A program made the translations under genes and the position numbers. Shown in pieces: positions 58,431 through 64,000 of a DNA stretch of 64,000 bases. Within the stretch, counting starts at the first letter, position 1, and every line of letters begins with the position of its first letter. The stretch is from Corythucha ciliata (Eukaryota; Arthropoda; Insecta; Hemiptera; Tingidae). Under the pieces are notes generated by a model. That model was not told where the DNA came from and searched no databases. It saw only the letters and a program-made list of their open reading frames with translations. Location: the NCBI GenBank assembly GCA_038030265.1, contig CM075940.1:8618001-8682000 (forward strand), read 5' to 3'.

Positions 58431-61400
58431 TTTTGGGAGACGCAGAGAGAGGAATGAACAAAGCCAAATCCCACCCAGGGCCATTCGGATCAAATTTGGC
58501 GTGGTTTACCGACCAGGAGAAACGCCTAGAGTTTCCAGGAAAAAGTGGAATACATTACGAATTTCTGACGGAAGTTCGTGAATTGACGGAATACCAAAAT
58601 GTCGGTTGGCAACGCTGCTAGCTGTCTTAATCATTTTATTTCTCGCGAAAGACGGGAGAATCTTGGGCATAATTGAACAGTATTTTCGTGGTTATAGTTC
58701 ATTTCGAGGCCCACGTATCACAATTTTTTGTCATACAAAAAACGAAAACATTAATCGATTTTTCAATTTCATTAAAAAGTTTCTCTTTTAATGATTTATC
58801 TTATCTTTTAATCTCCTGCGAAATTTCGTTAAAGGAAAACTGGAGGTTTTCCTGATGAGAAAGAAGAGATGAAAGTGTAATAGGGTTGGTGGTGGGGTCG
58901 ATGGGAGGGGAAGGTATCGGCTTGGGATTGTGTCGAGAAAGGAAGGGTTGGTCTTATATGTAAAAGCCTCTGAGACAATAAGATAAGGTGGGAAACCTCC
59001 CCACCCAGATCACCCCAATCCTAGCAATTTATCTTATATTTTTAATCAAGGGGATCCAAGCCGAAAGTGTCGTTAGCATTATCCTAAAGGTAAAGGGCTG
59101 TGAGAGGGGTGGGGGGATGTGATGAGGAAACATGATGAGGGGTGGGGGTGAGGGGACAGCTTTAATTTGCATTGAGTCTTTAATAACATGCCTTGGTAGG
59201 ATATTAAAAACTCTACCCCTTTCCCTTGTACACGAGCACCCAAAGACCCTGTATTTTTATTTCTTATACACACGTAAAAAGGTATTTTATTATTATTAGT
59301 TTTAAATCATTGATGGAAGCCATTTTGGGAAACTCCCATTAGTTATTAATAATTTAAAATGATGCGGCTTAGCTTGTATTTTCACTCCACCAAAAAAAAA
59401 AAAAAAAATTAATAATAAACATGACTGCATCAAGAATTGCTAGCATCTTTGAATCATCGTTTATTTATTGCGCTTTTTTCTCGTTTAAGTGGTTGTTTGA
59501 TGAGGGAGGGGAATCGATTTGAAATATTGCACATCAAAGGAACTTGATTTAATATTCAGAAAAGAGATGGATTCGACGATGATCTTTGTCAAGGCAACGA
59601 GAGGCTCCTTCAGCTCGTGTTTAGCTTGTTGAATAAATCTACAAAAAAAAAAAAAAAAAAAGCGTTATGGATTCCTTTTTTATTTCGGTCACTTTACTTA
59701 TAATCCTCCGGAGGAGGTTCAATTTTAGTGTGGTGGAAGGTGAAACAAGAGTTTGTTTTGCGGGGCAAAACTGTAGAAAGGGGTTGGATGGAGGGGCGGG
59801 TTGTTGTGGCTGTTAGCAGTTTGTTTGGTGAATGTCCAGCCAACTGAGAACTACATTTCCCAAGACGGGCATAAAGACTCAGAAGCCTTGATTTAATCGT
59901 CGTTTGCCCTTAACAACACTATGCCCTTTTCCGCAGGCTTCCTCCTCGCTGACGGCTTGCGGCACGGTTTGAACGGGTGGGGTGTGGTGGGGTTTGGGGG
60001 GGGCAGGGACTCTTAACTACTTGCCTACACTTCACTAATTGAAACGATCCTCCTCGCGTGAACTATCCCTGGAATTCCATCCGATTTACTCCAAGAATTC
60101 TCTTTAAGGACGGGAAAATCTTCTCTCTCTATTAGAAACATAGAGACGTCAGTTTTTTGGGTGTCCAATTTTTTTTTCTCGAATTGGAAATGTTTCTAAA
60201 TTAAATAAGTTTTCAAGCTCCGAATTAAATTCCTTTCATACTCGAGCAGGGGAAAATCTTTAACGCGAAAGCAAGTCAATTTTTCAATCAGAGACCTTAT
60301 TAGTTAAAAAGGAGGTAAAGAAAAAGAAGCAGTTTAAGTTAATTAGGTTGGGCAGACAGGGGGTCTGTGATGAAGAAACAGGTTGAGGGGAGGGGAAGGG
60401 TTAATAATAAAGACGCTGATCTTCCTTTTATATTTTGTATTCTTTTTTTTCTTTTCTTTTTTTTACTACTTTCTTTCATTCTGCTCACAGAAGCTGTAAA
60501 TTAGTTTCGGTTAAAAAGCAACTTGACACACCTTAATGTAATTGGCACCTTGACTCTCATTGGTGAAAAATATACAATTTTTTATTTTTCAGAACTGATT
60601 AGTTTGCATGAAAAGTGCAAATTTAGAAATAAAAAGGTACCCAGTAGATTTCTTTTAACTTCTTTTTCATTACAATTAAGCTTAAATTTTATGAGAAAAC
60701 GTTTTTTTTTATTTTTATTTATTTATTTATTTTGTAGAGGAAAAGAGGGTCGAGGGAAACTTTACAATTTATTTCATTTGGTTGAGTAAGTTGACTGGTG
60801 TACAAAAGAGTTGAAGAAGAAGAAGAAGATGAAGAAGAAGAAGAAGAAGAAGAAAAAACTTAAAGGCTTCGGATTAGACTTGAAGTTGGACGTGCAAGAC
60901 GTCTGAAGAATGGTCAGCGGTGGTGTCCGGTCCTTACAATGCCTCAGGATGTAAATAGAGCCATAATACACGTCTTTCCATCTGTCATCTTTGCGCTCAC
61001 AGCTCTGAAGGAAACCTCCTTTCAAATAATATTTTCCCTTCCCCACAAACACATTTTGCCCTTTTTACCAGTTTTGCATTCAACCCCCCCCCCTTCCACC
61101 CACCGCGAAGTCAGACAGAAAAAAAATAACTCTCCCATCCACTAGTTTTGCACTGTATTTTTAATAAAACATTCACTTTTTTTTTGTTGGAACTCACAAG
61201 ACACTGATGAATTTAGGAATTCAAACAGATAAAATACTGGGGTTTTGCGGCTCCAGATAGATTCAGGCAGGAAGGACTGGGAAAAAGGGATGGTTGGATA
61301 TTAAAAGAAGAATGATAAAGCTCCCCAGAGCTACAATGTAACGGAAGCTGGATAGCATTAATTGTAAAGAGCAAATATAAAAAAACTGAGTCCCTGGAAG

Positions 61401-62740
61401 CAATATCAAGAGAGGGTTGAGTCACTTATAAATTCACACACGTTACAGGACCAACCATTAAGAGAACCCTTTTTTTTCTTTTTTCTTTTTAATTAGCATC
61501 CCAGCCTACATCTAAATAGAGTATAATTTTTGTCAAAATACCTACCTATACTCCTCGAGGCGCCCTTAAGCCGTTACAGATGGATTTAATTAAAAAAATA
61601 TTCGGTATTATTTCGGACGACCATCCTCCTAATGCGGCCATCTATACAACAAGCGTAATGACTAACTTAATTAAAAACAAACTCATTAGTAATTCCTATT
61701 TCAAATGATAGATTATCCCCGTTTTTTTTTGTTTTTTTAACTCGCCTTCTCGCCTTATTCGTCATTTCTTTTCTAAATTAAAAGATTTCACCGATAAATA
61801 CTTTGAGTCGTGGGTTGATGAGGCGATATAGTTAACAACAATCTCCCAGTTCTACCCCATTTTCTTCTCGTATCAAATAGAAAAAGAACAATTCAGAATT
61901 CTTGGGCAATAAGTAGCGTGAGTGTACTATTACATGTGGCACCAACTGACAACTATTCCCACGCAGGCTTCTATATGATATATCAAGTGAGTCTGATAGA
62001 TTTATCTGCACCTCCAGACTCCGCTCCAACACTTCAGCGTGTATCTAATAACCATTTGTTGTCTGCTAGGGACGGAACCACTCGCTTTTCCTAACCCACC
62101 CAACTCCCCCAACCATAAGAAATATGTCACACTATTTCCTTCTTCACGGCCGTCTTGACTCAATAAACCCCCTCACCCATTCCACTACAGAAGTGGGATT
62201 GCTACTGCAAAATACAAATGTTTAATTCTTCTTCATCTAGAAGCGAGGGGGTGGAGAGTGTTGCCAAGTTGTTATCTACTGTAAAGGTATATTGGGCGTG
62301 ATTATTGCCGCGGAATTGGAGAAAAAGTGATCTAACATTCATGGCATAGTTGATGAAGCAATGCATTGCCCCTTTTTCGTTTTTAACTGGATTGCCTGAG
62401 ATTAACGACTCGCTGTTTCGTTTTTATACGCACTGGGGAAATATTTACAGGAAAAAAATGCAAAGGAGTAATGGAAGCAATGATGCTTTTTTCCCGTTAA
62501 CTATAAAATATGTAACTAAACCCATTGTCTAATTTTGACTCGTTCTCTAGGACTAAAATTCAATCTTTAGTGATTGCAAGCGTCACCAATTCAGATCAGT
62601 CAGATCTAACGGATTTTTAAAGTGACTGATCGTGAGTGGGGAAAAAAATCCGTCTAACGGATAGCGGATTTTTAAAACCGAATTTCGGAATCGCTCAATG
62701 ATTTTTATTTGTCTAAGGTGAAAATGAGTGATTGGGAAAG
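58430..62740. other. 4.3-kb non-repeat, apparently non-coding stretch
   Basis: AT-rich, with poly-A runs (59391, 59642), a G run near 60000, a (GAA)n tract and a C10 run at 61084. No exon recognised. Confidence 0.4.
60811..60857 (+). repeat. (GAA)n microsatellite
   Basis: About fifteen GAA/AAG units with one GAT interruption: a pure purine tract. Confidence 0.9.
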
Positions 62741-62743
62741 GGG

Positions 62744-63208
62744 TGTATTAAAGAGTGGTGAAGACTTTTTGAGGATAGAATTTTGAAATATTTATTTGAT
62801 ATTTTAAGTTATTAAATTTTATACTTTTTAACAACAATACTTGAAACAATATTTTAAATGATCGGAAAAGATACTTTTATTTATTCAATTTACAAAAGGA
62901 ACGTTTACTCGCTTGGCTAGAATCGAGAGGGTTTCGTTGGTTTAACGATAGAAAACAAGACTCGTTATTTTTTTCAAAATATTACAATTATAAATATGAG
63001 GTGTGCGTGAATGTTGAAGTTAACTTTAGAAAAAAAAAAGATTTATATCAAATGCTACAGACAATGAGGATTGTACTAGGTTGTCTATGTCATCAAGGAG
63101 TTACACATGTCTGGGGATTGATTGTAAAAAAAAAGAGAATTATAATTATTCTATTATTGTCGCTATTATTAAAAAGTGCTGGTGTTTTAAGTAGCCCTAA
63201 ATACTACA
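62744..63208 (+). repeat. candidate 5' LTR
   Basis: The right boundary is suggested by TACTACA at 63202-63208, then TTTT and a primer-binding-like TGGCGCGGTCGG (63213-63224, complementary to a tRNA 3' end finishing in CCA). The left boundary is a guess: TGTA at 62744 is one of several possibilities. The 3' LTR lies outside the window. Confidence 0.35.
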
Positions 63209-63368
63209 TTTTTGGCGCGGTCGGAAATAAATACGCTACTCAACATCACCGGAGGCCGGTGGTCGAACTGATTGGGTCGTGTTGCATAGATATAGTTCTT
63301 CAACGCGTGAGTACGTAGTCATTGTCGTTTTTTTTTTTATTTGAGCTCTTGTTTTGGGAACTTCGAAA

Positions 63369-64000
63369 ATGGAAATTGCGTCGAGGCCGATAGCATTCGA
63401 TCCGATAGCGGATGGTAATGTCGCTAAGCGGTGGAAAATGTGGTTGGATGATTTTGAAATATTTTTGGTTGCGGCCGACGTAACTGTTGATGTTCGAAAG
63501 CGGGCACTTTTATTGAATTGTGCAGGTAGAGAAGTTGTCGATATATTTCGTTCCTTCCCGGGTCCAAGTTCTACGTATGATGAAGCGAAGGTGTTATTGT
63601 CTAGTTATTTTATTCCAAAGACTAATGTTTTATATGAAATTTTTAAATTTCGAAGTACAAAGCAAGAGTCCGGGGAAACTATAAAACAATATCATGTTCG
63701 GTTGAGGCAATTGGGCACATCTTGTGATTTCAAGGATCCAGATTTTGAGATAAAAGTACAGATTTTACTGGGTACTCATTCGGATCGTCTTCGTAAGGAA
63801 ATACTGCAAAAAGATATGTCCTTGGAAGACATTTTGACCTTGGGCCAAACTCTTGAGATAGTGAACAATCAAATGAACGCGTTCAATTTGTCTGAAAATT
63901 CTGAACAGTTTGTTAATAATTTGGACAAACCTCATTCTACGATTTCAGCACGTAAATGCTTTGCTTGTAATGGGGAGTGGCCGCACAAGCAGTTATGTCC
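63369..64000 (+). CDS. gag: Ty3/gypsy-like Gag, N-terminal part (runs off window)
   Basis: Open from ATG 63369 to the window edge, 210 codons. Gag packages the element's RNA in a virus-like particle. The first 170 residues have a retrotransposon gag/capsid layout: a W-rich start (RWKMWLDDFEIFLVAA), a helix with LLNCAGREVVDIF, then FIPKTNVLYEIFKFRSTKQ and the GETIKQYHVRLRQLG...C.F major-homology-like region. A zinc knuckle begins at the edge (KCFACNGEWPHKQLCP, CX2CX5HX3C), as in K02A2.6-like elements of invertebrates. Protease and polymerase would follow outside. No disabling mutation is visible, so the copy may be young. Confidence 0.85.
   Translation, partial: MEIASRPIAFDPIADGNVAKRWKMWLDDFEIFLVAADVTVDVRKRALLLNCAGREVVDIFRSFPGPSSTYDEAKVLLSSYFIPKTNVLYEIFKFRSTKQESGETIKQYHVRLRQLGTSCDFKDPDFEIKVQILLGTHSDRLRKEILQKDMSLEDILTLGQTLEIVNNQMNAFNLSENSEQFVNNLDKPHSTISARKCFACNGEWPHKQLC

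Noticed and set aside
60774..61052. 92-codon minus-strand ORF rich in Phe
   Set aside because: It is the complement of the GAA microsatellite.
63001..63318. 105-codon ORF before gag
   Set aside because: It overlaps the presumed LTR end and primer-binding site and has no recognisable content.

Overview
The window is nuclear DNA from an invertebrate metazoan, and I would not name the phylum. The evidence is spliced eukaryotic genes with short GT-AG introns (56-167 nt, plus one of 3.4 kb), animal-type proteins (ORC2, eIF4E, a lysosomal GlcNAc-6-sulfatase), a CR1/jockey-like LINE, hAT-type and other TIR elements, tRNA-derived SINEs and a Ty3/gypsy-like gag. Nothing is bacterial.

Genes, all on the + strand: the 3' part of an RGG-rich protein gene (2-604); ORC2 in six exons (4524-9403, frame-consistent, 388 aa), whose last intron holds 2 kb of 30-bp repeats and hAT-like termini; an eIF4E-family gene in two exons (10545-11278, 188 aa) that keeps the cap-binding tryptophans but lacks two canonical partner-binding features; and an N-acetylglucosamine-6-sulfatase in eight exons (24577-26422, 476 aa, every intron in phase 0). 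No other convincing host gene was found; from 26.5 kb to 62.7 kb the window looks gene-free.

Mobile DNA: a hAT MITE with an 8-bp target duplication (13274-13680); a 376-bp TIR element (14612-14987) whose empty site is present in a neighbouring tandem duplicate; a 5'-truncated LINE (18793-20544, minus) bounded by a 118-bp near-identical direct repeat; two SINE copies of one family (about 21.6 and 58.3 kb), one rearranged as a head-to-head foldback; and the 5' end of an LTR retrotransposon (about 62.7-64.0 kb).

The dominant feature is a mosaic of diverged tandem arrays covering very roughly a third of the window. Family letters used below: A (2.5-4.2 kb), B (the commonest; core AATTCGCGG, then AAAATTGAG, then an A-tract), C (core AATTTCGCGGG, then GGCTCTTT), D (core CAATTTCGTG), F and G, all with monomers near 30 bp, and E (20-21 bp). 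For B and C the strand given is the one on which the AATT(T)CGCGG core is read. Several B arrays carry a higher-order period of about 500-570 bp marked by a variant monomer. The stretches between arrays are unusually rich in long C or G homopolymers (about forty runs of 8-14). All calls come from reading the sequence by eye; array edges are approximate (tens of bases).
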